Source: Clostridium beijerinckii | GTDB taxonomy: Bacteria > Bacillota > Clostridia > Clostridiales > Clostridiaceae | Assembly (NCBI GenBank): GCA_003129525.1 | Contig: CP029329.1 | Location: forward strand, 1,333,501 to 1,397,500 | Reading direction: 5' to 3' | Length of the DNA: 64,000 nucleotides | In this document: positions 39,527 to 48,803 of the stretch, one piece after another | How the letters are laid out: each line of letters opens with the position of its first letter | Position numbering within the stretch: the first letter of the stretch is position 1 | Translations under genes and position numbers: made by a program | The notes under the pieces: model-generated | Database searches by the model: none | The model's input: the letters and a program-made list of their open reading frames with translations, nothing else | What the model was told of the DNA's origin: nothing

Positions 39527-40468
39527 ATGGAGATAAAAAAAATAAAGGGAAATACATTTTGTATTGATACTGGAATGTCATATATACCTTTTTATAAGAT
39601 TAATGATGAAGAAATTATTATGTTGGACTCAGGGTGGGCAAAACAAGAGAGAGAAGGAATAGATAAGCTTCTAGAAATAAACAATTTTAAGGTAGTTGGT
39701 ATAGCATGCAGTCATGCTCATATAGATCATATAGGAAATAATGCATATTTGAAGAAAAAATATAACTGCATTATTGCTATGTCAGCTTATGAAGCTCTTG
39801 TTTGCAGTTCAACAGTGAATCTTAAAGTTTATTACAGTAACCAAGCATTATCAGAGGTTACAGAACATTTCGGACATATGGTTTGTGAAACAGATATTAT
39901 GATTTCGGATACCCAAGATAAGATATATGTAAGTGGCATTAAATTTAAAATTGTTCATACACCAGGACATAGTCCTGCACATATATGCATTATTACTCCA
40001 GATGATGTTGCATATTTAGGAGATGCTCTTATAAGTTATGAAGTAATGTCAGGTGCTAAAATGCCGTATGCTTATATACTTAGAGAAGATTTAAAAAGCA
40101 AAGAAAAACTTTATGATTTAAAATGCAGCAAATATGTAGTGGCACATAAAGGGATATATAATAATGATATTACAGAACTTATAACTGATAATATAAACTT
40201 TTATAAGAATAGAGCACAAAGAGTATATGATGTGATAGATAGTGCTATGACAATGGAAGAAATATTAAAAACAGTTATTAAAAATTTTAATATTCATGTA
40301 AATAGCAGATATAAATATACTGTAATAGAAAGAATGCTCAGGTCATATGTTGAATATTTAAATGAAATGGGAAGTATAGAGTTAAGTATAGATGATGGAT
40401 TCCTTAAATATACAAGAAGTTCAGCTGAAATTTTTAATGAAACTTGTGCAAGTTTAACTGAATATTAA
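39527..40468 (+). CDS. MBL-fold metallo-hydrolase
   Basis: 313 residues. The metal motif SHAHIDHIGN (His63, His65, Asp67, His68), the His of HTPGHSPAH, LGDAL with the bridging Asp, and AHKG make a complete dinuclear metallo-beta-lactamase site; a helical/winged C-terminal domain follows (about 225-313). Relatives are glyoxalase II-like or thioesterase-like hydrolases. ATG 39527 has no good ribosome site; a 30-codon frame starting at 39475 behind AAAGGAAG overlaps it out of frame and may couple translation. No partner gene; the substrate is unknown. Confidence 0.85.
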   Translation: MEIKKIKGNTFCIDTGMSYIPFYKINDEEIIMLDSGWAKQEREGIDKLLEINNFKVVGIACSHAHIDHIGNNAYLKKKYNCIIAMSAYEALVCSSTVNLKVYYSNQALSEVTEHFGHMVCETDIMISDTQDKIYVSGIKFKIVHTPGHSPAHICIITPDDVAYLGDALISYEVMSGAKMPYAYILREDLKSKEKLYDLKCSKYVVAHKGIYNNDITELITDNINFYKNRAQRVYDVIDSAMTMEEILKTVIKNFNIHVNSRYKYTVIERMLRSYVEYLNEMGSIELSIDDGFLKYTRSSAEIFNETCASLTEY

Positions 40469-40700
40469 ATTACAAGTTCTAGTTATTAGGGTAAAAAAGG
40501 TTGAGAATTTTATAAAATTGATGTCCGTTATTTCTGTGGTTTTCATTCATATGTGGAGTTGTATATTTTTAACTAGAATTAATAACAAATATAATAAATC
40601 AGCATAATATAATATTAAGATTTGTTAAAAGTTTTAAAATTTTTGTTGGAAAATATTTTTAATTGAATAAATTATAATCAATTAACAAGGAGAGAAGAAT

Positions 40701-41021
40701 ATGGGAAACAGAAATGATGAGAGAGAATGCAGAAATAATAATTCAGATGAACTTGAAAACAGGGATACAAGAAATTGTTCACGTGGTGAAAGAAATGAGT
40801 GTCATAATAGAAACCATGATCGTTTTGCTGATGTTTTAGCAGAAGCTTACAATGATGGGTATAAACAAGGATATTGTGATGGGTATAAAGATGGTCGTGA
40901 AAAAGGACGAGTTGAAGGATATCAAGCAGGTTTAAAAGATGGGTATGAGAAGGCAAGACAAGAAGTTTTGAACTTTATAAAAAGAAATAGATGCTGCTGT
41001 TGTAGATGTGGTTGCCGTTAA
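40701..41021 (+). CDS. small GX3-repeat protein with cysteine-rich C-terminus
   Basis: 106 residues, ATG behind AAGGAGAGAAG. Residues 1-42 are polar and charged (Asn/Arg/Glu rich). Residues 53-81 carry glycine at exactly every fourth position, eight times (GYKQGYCDGYKDGREK then GRVEGYQAGLKDGYEK), the pattern called deca-GX3 in eukaryotic Yae1/Lto1 and also seen as GxxxG runs in FliH. The last nine residues are CCCCRCGCR, six Cys, a likely metal or Fe-S ligand cluster. The GX3 run predicts a helix with a flat, packing-competent face. I do not recognise the protein beyond this; it has its own terminator and no functional neighbour. Confidence 0.75.
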   Translation: MGNRNDERECRNNNSDELENRDTRNCSRGERNECHNRNHDRFADVLAEAYNDGYKQGYCDGYKDGREKGRVEGYQAGLKDGYEKARQEVLNFIKRNRCCCCRCGCR

Positions 41022-41054
41022 AACAAGAAGCGTTTTGTAAAAATAAATAGCACC

Positions 41055-41092
41055 ATAAAAAGAGGAATTATAAAAATAGTCCTCTTTTTTAA
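41055..41092 (+). terminator. terminator after the GX3-repeat gene
   Basis: AAAAAGAGGA pairs with TCCTCTTTTT, then T residues. Confidence 0.75.
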
Positions 41093-41235
41093 TGTGCTTA
41101 AAGTTATAATTAGTGAAAATATGTAAAGGCATAAGAAAATTTATTACGCATATAGTTGAGTTGAATGATATAGTTAATGATTTTTCTTTTAAGTTAGATA
41201 GGTAGGTTGTATTAATTATTTTAAAGAAGGAAAAA

Positions 41236-41429
41236 ATGAGACATTTCTATGATGAAAACCCTTCTACAAGAATTCTAAGATTAATTGAGCAAAGACATTT
41301 TGTTTTAATGGATACTCTTATTGAAAAGTTTTAAGTAAGTTCTAAAACAATTAAAGAATTAACAATGTGAAAATTCTAATAAAAATAGATTCAGAAGGCA
41401 GAACCTATAATGAGTATGTAAAAGGGTAA
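41236..41429 (+). pseudogene. decayed helix-turn-helix regulator fragment
   Basis: Behind GAAGG, ATG 41236 reads STRILRLIEQRHFVLMDTLI then EKF and stops at 41332. Directly on, VSSKTIKEL continues the same motif, and after another break 41363-41429 reads NNVKILIKIDSEGRTYNEYV. The pattern is the start of a DeoR/BglG-type HTH regulator with in-frame stop, frameshift and truncation. The rest of the 655-bp spacer (41022-41676) contains only the upstream terminator and AT-rich sequence. Confidence 0.45.
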
Positions 41430-41676
41430 ATAGATGTATATTAATTTATATTATAGTAAAAATAATATTGAGAAAAAACTTAAATAACAATAATTATTAA
41501 ATAAATTAGATTGCAATAAGATATCACTTTAAGAGTGATTTTAAATGAATGAATTTAATTGAAACATATAGATTATTTGCAAAAAAAACTATATGTGAAG
41601 ATATGATTTAAAGAATTTATGATATAATTAAGCGATAAAATAAAAAAACTAATTATATATGGAGGTAGAATAGAAG

Positions 41677-43026
41677 ATGAGTAAAGGAATATCATTAGAT
41701 TTATCAAAGGTTGCACCTTATTTGACTATGAATGAACTTGATTACATGGAGGACATGGTTAAAAGTGCTCATGACAAATTACATAATGGAACAGGAGCAG
41801 GAAATGACTTTTTAGGTTGGGTTGATTTACCAGTAAACTACGATAAAGATGAATTTGCAAGAATTAAAAAAGCTGGAGAAAAAATTAAATCAGATTCAGA
41901 TATTTTAATAGTTATTGGAATAGGTGGATCATATCTTGGCGCTAGAGCAGCAATTGAAATGCTAACAAATAATTTTCATATTGCATTAGATAGTGATAAA
42001 AGAAAAGTTCCTAAAATATTTTATGTAGGTAATAACATTAGTTCTACATACATGACTGAACTTTTACAAGCAATTGAAGGAAAAGATATAAGTTTAAATA
42101 TAATTTCAAAATCAGGTACTACTACAGAACCTGCATTAGCGTTTAGAATTTTAAGAACATATTTAGAAAAGAAATATGGTATTGATGAAGCTAGAAAGAG
42201 AATTTATGCAACAACTGATAGAGCTAGAGGTGCATTAAAGACATTAGCTGATGCTGAAGGATATGAAAGCTTTGTAGTTCCTGATAATGTTGGAGGAAGA
42301 TTTACAGTATTAACAGCAGTTGGATTATTGCCAATAGCAGCTGCTGGAATTGATATAGATGATATGATGAAAGGTGCTGCTGATGCAAGAGAAGTTTATT
42401 CTAATCCATCTCTTAAAGATAATGATGCTTATAAATATGCAGCAACTAGAAATGCTTTATATAATAAAGGAAAATCAATAGAAGTACTAGTTAATTATGA
42501 ACCATCACTTCACTACTTCAATGAATGGTGGAAACAATTATATGGGGAATCAGAAGGAAAAGATAATAAGGGATTATTCCCAGCAGCAGTTGATTTTACT
42601 ACAGATCTTCATTCCATGGGACAATATATTCAAGATGGAAGAAGAATAATGTTTGAAACAGTTATAAATGTAGAAAAGGCAAAATATGAAATTAATATAG
42701 AAGAAGCTGAAAATGATATGGACGGCTTAAACTTCTTAGCTGGAAAGACTATGGATTTTGTTAATAAAAAGGCATTCCAAGGAACATTGCTAGCTCATAA
42801 TGATGGTGGAGTTCCAAATATGGTATTAAATGTACCAGAAATTTCACCATATTACTTTGGATATATGGCTTATTTCTTTGAAAAAGCTTGTGGAATAAGT
42901 GGATATCTTTTAGGAATAAATCCATTTGACCAACCAGGAGTTGAAGCATATAAGAAAAATATGTTTGCTCTTTTAGGAAAGCCAGGATATGAAGATCTTA
43001 AGGCAGAACTAGAAAAGAAACTTTAA
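41677..43026 (+). CDS. pgi: glucose-6-phosphate isomerase
   Basis: 449 residues, ATG behind TGGAGGTAG. Two SIS-like subdomains with [29 protein letters not shown] and [16 protein letters not shown]; the compact length is that of Firmicute/Thermotoga PGI rather than the 550-residue enterobacterial form. Interconverts glucose 6-phosphate and fructose 6-phosphate. The DUF188 gene follows after 5 bp. Confidence 0.97.
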   Translation: MSKGISLDLSKVAPYLTMNELDYMEDMVKSAHDKLHNGTGAGNDFLGWVDLPVNYDKDEFARIKKAGEKIKSDSDILIVIGIGGSYLGARAAIEMLTNNFHIALDSDKRKVPKIFYVGNNISSTYMTELLQAIEGKDISLNIISKSGTTTEPALAFRILRTYLEKKYGIDEARKRIYATTDRARGALKTLADAEGYESFVVPDNVGGRFTVLTAVGLLPIAAAGIDIDDMMKGAADAREVYSNPSLKDNDAYKYAATRNALYNKGKSIEVLVNYEPSLHYFNEWWKQLYGESEGKDNKGLFPAAVDFTTDLHSMGQYIQDGRRIMFETVINVEKAKYEINIEEAENDMDGLNFLAGKTMDFVNKKAFQGTLLAHNDGGVPNMVLNVPEISPYYFGYMAYFFEKACGISGYLLGINPFDQPGVEAYKKNMFALLGKPGYEDLKAELEKKL

Positions 43027-43031
43027 TTTAG

Positions 43032-43463
43032 ATGAAAATTATAATTGATGGAGATGCCTGTCCAGGCATCTCCATTATTGAAAAAATAGCAAGGAACCAT
43101 GAAATTCCAATGATAATTTATTGTGATATTCATCATTTTATCCAAAGTGACTATGCACAAGTTAAAGTTGTTGATAGTGGATTCCAAAGTGTAGATATGT
43201 ATGTGATGAATGAAACTAAAGAGGGCGATATAATTGTTTCTCAGGATTATGGTGTAGCTGCAATATGTTTATCTAAAAAAGCAAAGGTAATAAATCCTAA
43301 AGGCTTTATATATGATGAAAAGAATATTGATAGATTGTTAGAAGAGAGGCATATGTCACAAAAAATCAGAAGAGGTGGAGGAAAAACTTCCAATCCAAAA
43401 AAAAGAACAGAAGAAGATAATTTAAGATTAGAAAAAAATTTAATAAAACTTGTAAAGAGTTAA
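43032..43463 (+). CDS. YaiI/YqxD family (DUF188, UPF0178) protein
   Basis: 143 residues, starting 5 bp after pgi without a strong ribosome site, so probably translationally coupled. MKIIIDGDACPGISIIEKIA is the family signature; the Asp cluster and VSQDYGVAA support a PIN-like fold, and the C-terminus is basic (KIRRGGGKTSNPKKRTEED). Nuclease activity is suggested by the fold, but the function is not established. The pgi linkage may be incidental. Confidence 0.93.
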   Translation: MKIIIDGDACPGISIIEKIARNHEIPMIIYCDIHHFIQSDYAQVKVVDSGFQSVDMYVMNETKEGDIIVSQDYGVAAICLSKKAKVINPKGFIYDEKNIDRLLEERHMSQKIRRGGGKTSNPKKRTEEDNLRLEKNLIKLVKS

Positions 43464-43519
43464 TACTAGGTGTATAAAAAAATATCATATTGACTTATTA
43501 TTTTTAATACGCATTATTT

Positions 43520-43547
43520 AGAAGCTTAATTGTAGGCTTCTTTTTTT
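43520..43547 (+). terminator. terminator after pgi-DUF188
   Basis: GAAGCTT and AGGCTTC form a short stem followed by seven T. Confidence 0.65.
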
Positions 43548-43742
43548 GAGGGGAAATTTAAGTTGAAAGATAAAAAAATAAAATATCATTTTAATAAATA
43601 CTTCATGTATTAGTTTACATAAAGAAGTATGATATAATTAAAACAAAAAAATTAGCTGAAGTTATTTACAAATAATGGTATAAATGTATAATATAATAAT
43701 AGGGGTTTGTTTGAGAGCAATTATGAAAGGGGCATGGATTTT

Positions 43743-46196
43743 ATGGAAGAACTTCAGTTAAAATATGTTGAGATAATTTTTGATAAGCAAATGCCACAAA
43801 ATGTTGGCACAGAAATAAATATATTAAGCAAAATAGATAGTCAAATTGGAAATTTAGAATATAAATTTATTGTTGGTAAGGGTGGTATATGGAATACTAT
43901 ACAAGAATTTTCAGAAAAGAATGAGTGCGTGTGGAAACCTAAAAGAGAAGGGGAGTATATGGTTATGGTACAAGGTAGAGAAAAGGATGGAAGAAAGTCT
44001 TTGGATTATCTAGCTAAGGAAGATTACTCTATAGTTAGAGAAGAGGTAATAAATACCATGCACGAAGAGGGATCTATCGAAAAGGCTGTAAATCAAGGAG
44101 AAGTAAAAATAGATTTTAAAGATATATTAGATAATGAAGATGAAAATTTATTGGTAATTAAAGAAAACGCTGTACAAAGTAATACAGTAGATAAAGTGGT
44201 ATTCCTTGAACCCGTGGAACTTTTAGAGGATGAAAAGGAAATTTTAATAGGCAATGATGATGTTCAGGGAGAAATAGCTTTTCCTGAAGAGGGAAAAAGA
44301 ATTGATAATGATAAAATAGATATCATAGAAATTAAAGATAAAGAAATAACTGTTAAAGATAGCAAAGTTGATTTTCTTCATGAAGTAATATTAGAAAAAA
44401 ATCATGCATTATCAGGAGAATCAAAAGATAATAGAGAGAGAGAATTAGGTGTTATAAAGGAAATTATAATTGATAAAGAAGAAATTTTGATTGGAGGAAA
44501 GTGCTCCATAGAAGTAAAAACATTTGATGAGAATATGTTTTTATATAGATTCTATATTAAAAGATATAAGGAATGGGATATTGTTAGAGATTATGATGCA
44601 AGCAATATTTTAAAATATACAGCTACTGAAGCAGGTGAAAAAGAATTCTTAATTCAATGCAAAAAAATGGAGTCTACTGAGATTTTTGAAGATTATAGAA
44701 TTATAAAAGTAAACGTTAAGGATATAAGTAAAATAGAAATAACAAATTTTAAATGTTTAAATAATTCGCTAATAGTTGGAGAAAAGCTTGGATTTATAGT
44801 AGATGTGAATATTGAATCAAATGCAAAGGAAAAAGATGAACTTATAGTACTATATAAATTTTATAAAATTTATAAGGATGGAAAATCAGTTTGCATACAG
44901 GACTACTCTACCAAAAATGATGTATATTATAAAGAGATGGAAGAAGGAAGTTATAAAATATTATGTCTTGTAAAAAGTTTACTTTCCAATAAAGAATATG
45001 ATGATAGGGCTATTTTAGTATATGAAGTAAAGCCTTATAAAAAAATTAAAATAAATAGCTTTGTAGCTAATTTTAATTCTCCTCAAGTGACTGAAAATGA
45101 TATAAAATTCACTTCAGAGGTGCAAGGTGGAAATAAGCTATTATATAAATATAGAGTGAAAGGACCAATTGAAGAAGATACTGGTTTTATAGATGAAGAT
45201 GAATTTACTTGGAAGCCTATGGAAGCGGGAGAATATGAAGTTATATTGTACGTTAAAGATGTTAACTACAAGAAAGAATATGAGGACACTAAAAAAATTG
45301 CATTTACTATTGAAAAAAAGGGAAAGAAGCCAGTGAGAATTCTGGAGGTAGTAATTGATAAGGAAAAGAAAATTATAACTGGAGAGCCTGTTAACATAAT
45401 GGTTAATGCAGAAGGTGGAACAAAACTTCTATATGCATTTACAGTTAAGAAAGATAATAGAAGATTAGAGGGAGTCGAGTATAATAAATCTAACTGGATT
45501 AATTTTATTCCAAAACAAGTTGGTGAATACGAAATAGAAATAATGATTAAAGACAAATACTCAGACAAACCTTATGATACTCATACAGTTATATACTTAA
45601 AGGCCATGGAATACTTACCAGGAGAGATAGATTATATAATTTTACCTTGTAAAGAGACTCATTTAGTTGGAGAGACCATTGAGTTTGAATGCATTATTCA
45701 AAACACACAAAATGTTGTGGTTAAATATGAAACTAAAATTAATGGAAATTCTGTTGAACAAACAGGATTTTCAAAGAATAAAAAGTTGAGATTTGTGCCT
45801 AAGATTGCAGGCAAATATACAATAGAAGTTTATGCTAAAAATTTAAAATGCAAGGAAGAGTATGACTCTAAGAAGCAAGTAAGTATATATGTAAGTGAAT
45901 CATCCCCTGTAATAGAAACTAAAATAATAACAAATAAAGTAGAAGGTAACATAAATGAAGAATTCACTTTTGAGGTTATAAGCAGAGGTGGAAAGGATGT
46001 TTGTTTTGAATTTTATTTGATGGAAAACAATGAATGGAAAAAAGTACAAGCTTATAGTAGAAAACACCACTATAGTTTTATACCATTTATTCCAGGAAAG
46101 TATAAAATCTTAGCATTAGCAAAGAGCTATTATAAAAAAGTTAGTTATGAAGATTATGACGAAATAGTGTTTCATGTTAAAGGTCTAAGGAAATAG
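43743..46196 (+). CDS. seven-repeat triple-tyrosine (Y_Y_Y) / Ig-like protein
   Basis: 817 residues; ATG 43743 follows AAAGGGG at a normal distance (an in-frame TTG 43707 and ATG 43734 lie at or before the site). It consists of about seven beta-rich repeats of about 90 residues (one at 1-90, then about 250-817), each with the pattern Y-K-F/Y...W-x-P-x3-GEY-x-I-x-V-x-V-x-D/K, as in EFTWKPMEAGEYEVILYVKD and KLRFVPKIAGKYTIEVYAKN. A Glu/Asp-rich linker of about 150 residues separates repeats 1 and 2. No signal peptide or membrane segment is seen. The lytic transglycosylase gene follows 80 bp downstream, also leaderless. This suggests wall-related work, perhaps in the mother cell or via a non-classical route; unproven. 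Confidence 0.82.
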   Translation: MEELQLKYVEIIFDKQMPQNVGTEINILSKIDSQIGNLEYKFIVGKGGIWNTIQEFSEKNECVWKPKREGEYMVMVQGREKDGRKSLDYLAKEDYSIVREEVINTMHEEGSIEKAVNQGEVKIDFKDILDNEDENLLVIKENAVQSNTVDKVVFLEPVELLEDEKEILIGNDDVQGEIAFPEEGKRIDNDKIDIIEIKDKEITVKDSKVDFLHEVILEKNHALSGESKDNRERELGVIKEIIIDKEEILIGGKCSIEVKTFDENMFLYRFYIKRYKEWDIVRDYDASNILKYTATEAGEKEFLIQCKKMESTEIFEDYRIIKVNVKDISKIEITNFKCLNNSLIVGEKLGFIVDVNIESNAKEKDELIVLYKFYKIYKDGKSVCIQDYSTKNDVYYKEMEEGSYKILCLVKSLLSNKEYDDRAILVYEVKPYKKIKINSFVANFNSPQVTENDIKFTSEVQGGNKLLYKYRVKGPIEEDTGFIDEDEFTWKPMEAGEYEVILYVKDVNYKKEYEDTKKIAFTIEKKGKKPVRILEVVIDKEKKIITGEPVNIMVNAEGGTKLLYAFTVKKDNRRLEGVEYNKSNWINFIPKQVGEYEIEIMIKDKYSDKPYDTHTVIYLKAMEYLPGEIDYIILPCKETHLVGETIEFECIIQNTQNVVVKYETKINGNSVEQTGFSKNKKLRFVPKIAGKYTIEVYAKNLKCKEEYDSKKQVSIYVSESSPVIETKIITNKVEGNINEEFTFEVISRGGKDVCFEFYLMENNEWKKVQAYSRKHHYSFIPFIPGKYKILALAKSYYKKVSYEDYDEIVFHVKGLRK

Positions 46197-46276
46197 TTCG
46201 AAAATAACTAGGGGAATCTTTTGATGGTTATTCTTAAGATGCCTAAGATGAATTTTGGGAGGAAGGTTAATTTAAG

Positions 46277-47104
46277 ATGGCAATAGATAGTTTAAATCAA
46301 ATCTCAAATGAGCAACTATTAGCAATGAATGTGATGGGAAATGGACAAGTGACAAATGAATCCAGTTCAACAAGTAGTACTAGTGATGAATCTAATTTAG
46401 CATTTCAATTAGTAATGAAGAACTTATTGGAATCATCAAAGAATTCTAAAGGGAATAATGTTGCTACATCAAGTGATAGTGCGAATTCAGTGAATAGTCA
46501 AGTAACTAATGCTGAAAAATTGAGCAATACAAATAATGCAAATGGCGATAATGATAATGTGACTGCGATTAATGCTGCGAGAGTAGGACAACAATATGCA
46601 ACCGGGCAAAATTTAGAAGATATTCCTATGATTTTAAATAATAAGTATGTTAACTTTGAAGGAAAATCTAAATCTATATTATCTAATAGAAGTGATGTTG
46701 ATATGCAGAAGATATATAATGCAGTAAATGCTGCATCTAAAAAATATGGAGTGGATTCAAAATTAATCTTGTCTATAATTAAGCAAGAATCTGATTTTGA
46801 TCCTTATTCAACATCTAGTTGTGGAGCATCTGGATTAATGCAAATTATGCCTCAAAATTTTACAAATGTAGGTATTACAGATCAATATGATGTAGACCAA
46901 AATATTAACGGCGGAACTAAATTGTTTAAAGAATATTTGAATCAATTTGATGGAAATACAGAGATGGCACTTATGGCTTACAATGGTGGCCCAGGTACTA
47001 TGAAAAAAAGAGGTGTTTCATCAGCATCTGATTTATATAAAATGCCACAAGAAACTCAAAATTATGTTCCAAGAGTAATGGGATATTATAAAAATGGAAT
47101 CTAG
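46277..47104 (+). CDS. lytic transglycosylase (SLT domain) without a signal peptide
   Basis: 275 residues, ATG behind GGGAGGAAGG. The first 130 residues are Ser/Asn-rich and low complexity with no hydrophobic leader. The C-terminal goose-lysozyme-like domain has the catalytic Glu171 in IIKQESDFDPYSTSSCGASG, then LMQIMP and MAYNGGPGTM, and YVPRVMGYY at the end. It cleaves the MurNAc-GlcNAc bond to 1,6-anhydro ends. In Firmicutes leaderless SLT proteins are found in phage tails, flagella and sporulation; none of those contexts is visible. Probably co-expressed with the Ig-like repeat gene. Confidence 0.9.
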   Translation: MAIDSLNQISNEQLLAMNVMGNGQVTNESSSTSSTSDESNLAFQLVMKNLLESSKNSKGNNVATSSDSANSVNSQVTNAEKLSNTNNANGDNDNVTAINAARVGQQYATGQNLEDIPMILNNKYVNFEGKSKSILSNRSDVDMQKIYNAVNAASKKYGVDSKLILSIIKQESDFDPYSTSSCGASGLMQIMPQNFTNVGITDQYDVDQNINGGTKLFKEYLNQFDGNTEMALMAYNGGPGTMKKRGVSSASDLYKMPQETQNYVPRVMGYYKNGI

Positions 47105-47125
47105 AATATATTATATTTAATTCAC

Positions 47126-47169
47126 AATGCACAATGCCAATTAATTGAGCGTTGTGCATTAATTTTTTT
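47126..47169 (+). terminator. terminator after the transglycosylase gene
   Basis: AATGCACAATGC pairs with GCGTTGTGCATT (one G-U), then TTTTTTT. The arm is one of the recurrent CAATGCACAATG motifs of the region. Confidence 0.8.
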
Positions 47170-47551
47170 GTTGAATTTGTAAGAGGATAAAATTCACACT
47201 TAAGTGAAAACATATAAAAAAGTAAATTTATATGTTACTAGTTGGAACACTATGATAAAATATACACATATAAAAAAAGCGCAAAGCGCAACCAAGACCA
47301 TTTCACAGATAAAAACACACGTACCGATAAAAAGTGTGAAGCATAACCACGAATTTATCACTTATGAAAAAGCGCGAAGCACAATTAAGAACTTATAACA
47401 CAAAGATATTACTAAGGAATATAATCTTATAATTGTACATTGTACATTGTTCATTGAAAAGTTTGAAAGACAAATTTTTTTTGTTCTATGTGCTATGAAA
47501 AAGTATCGTTGTTATGACTGTAAATAATAAAAACACGATTGGAGTGACAAT
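47170..47551. other. intergenic region rich in short repeats
   Basis: A 64-codon frame at 47204-47398 lacks a ribosome site and is built on repeated AAAGCGC/GAAGCAC units, so I regard it as non-coding. 47437-47456 carries tandem TGTACATTG-like units. The rsuA-like gene is preceded by TTGGAGTG. Confidence 0.5.
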
Positions 47552-48268
47552 ATGGAAAGATTAGATAAAATAATTTCTAATTTAGGATATGGAAGTAGAA
47601 AGGATGTTAAATCCTTTGCAAAGAAAGGACTTATAGAGGTTGATGGAATAATAGTTAAGGATAATGGGATGATTGTTGATCCTGAAAAATCAAGCATAAA
47701 AATTAATGGAGAAGAAATATTATATCGTAAACATATATATTTGATGATGAATAAACCAGATGGTGTTATATCTGCAACTCATGATAATAGGGATGAAACT
47801 GTGATTGATTTATTAGAAATAGATCATCAAGCGTTTGAACCATTTCCAGTTGGGAGGCTAGATAAGGATACGGTTGGTCTATTATTATTAACTAATGATG
47901 GAGAACTTAATCATAGATTAATAGCACCTAAGTGGCATGTTGATAAAGTTTATTATGCAAAAATTGATAAAAAAGTTGATGAAAAAGATATAATTGCATT
48001 TAAAAACGGAGTTACATTAGATGATGGATATAAGTGCCTAGAGGCAAATCTTGAAATATTATCTAGTAATGATAAAGGATCAGAAATTAGACTAACAATA
48101 CAAGAAGGTAAATTCCATCAAGTGAAAAGAATGTTTGAAGCTGTTGGAAAAAGTGTTATATATCTTAAAAGAGAAGAATTTGGAGGACTTTTATTAGATC
48201 CAGAGCTGCAAGAAGGCGAATATAGAGAATTAACAAATGATGAATTAAGCATTTTAAAGAGCTATTAA
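47552..48268 (+). CDS. rRNA pseudouridine synthase (RsuA/RluB/E/F family)
   Basis: 238 residues, ATG behind TTGGAGTGAC. An N-terminal S4 RNA-binding domain (MERLDKIISNLGYGSRKDV) and the catalytic Asp in GRLDKDTVGLLLLTNDGEL; IQEGKFHQVKRMFEAVGK is the RsuA-group motif. It isomerises a single rRNA uridine, most likely U516 of 16S rRNA, though 23S targets cannot be excluded. Confidence 0.94.
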   Translation: MERLDKIISNLGYGSRKDVKSFAKKGLIEVDGIIVKDNGMIVDPEKSSIKINGEEILYRKHIYLMMNKPDGVISATHDNRDETVIDLLEIDHQAFEPFPVGRLDKDTVGLLLLTNDGELNHRLIAPKWHVDKVYYAKIDKKVDEKDIIAFKNGVTLDDGYKCLEANLEILSSNDKGSEIRLTIQEGKFHQVKRMFEAVGKSVIYLKREEFGGLLLDPELQEGEYRELTNDELSILKSY

Positions 48269-48413
48269 CGAATATTAAATTATTTTGCAATAAAATAATT
48301 CATTTATTGCAAAAAGATTCACAAATTTTATTAAATTACTTGCAATATTAATAAGAATACCCTATAATAATCTTGCAAGGATAAATAAAAGGAATATATA
48401 GCCCCCTTTTTAT

Positions 48414-48434
48414 TTATTGCTTATTGCTTATTGC
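48414..48434. repeat. three tandem TTATTGC units
   Basis: Three exact copies of a 7-bp unit, directly before the terminator of the pseudouridine synthase gene; similar CTTATTGCTTATTGC tracts are common clostridial spacer sequence. Confidence 0.7.
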
Positions 48435-48439
48435 TAAAG

Positions 48440-48470
48440 CGCAACCTAGCCCCAAGGGTTGCGTTTTTTT
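48440..48470 (+). terminator. terminator after the pseudouridine synthase gene
   Basis: CGCAACC pairs with GGTTGCG around TAGCCCCAAG and is followed by seven T. Confidence 0.85.
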
Positions 48471-48571
48471 ATGATATCAAATGAAAATGTTTACTTAAAT
48501 ATATGAATACGATATCAAAACAAATGATTATTAAAAAATCAATTATTTTTAAATATATCAAAAAATATATC

Positions 48572-48627
48572 AAAACTGAATTAAAAAAATCATATATTTA
48601 AAAATATGATTTTTTTAATTCAGTTTT
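48572..48627. terminator. 24-bp perfect bidirectional hairpin
   Basis: AAAACTGAATTAAAAAAATC and the following ATAT pair perfectly with the mirror arm at 48604-48627, around an 8-nt loop, with A and T runs on both sides. It may end transcription from either strand upstream of pcrA. The remainder of the 535-bp spacer is AT-rich without a gene. Confidence 0.7.
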
Positions 48628-48803
48628 TTAATTATATGAGGCATATATATAATATAAATTATATATATTGGAGTAAATATATTCCTTATTAAGGATTACG
48701 TTAGAAAATTAAATGTAATATTTAATATTTTGGAGACCTTAGTGATTTAAATATTAGTACATATGGTATAATATTTAAAGATCAGGAAAGGAGGAATAAG
48801 TAA

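Noticed and set aside
40678..40956. His/Tyr-rich minus-strand ORF
   Set aside because: Shadow of the glycine/aspartate codons of the GX3 gene on the opposite strand.
47204..47398. 64-codon + strand ORF
   Set aside because: No ribosome site; it is made of repeated AAAGCGC-type units and lies in a repeat-rich spacer.
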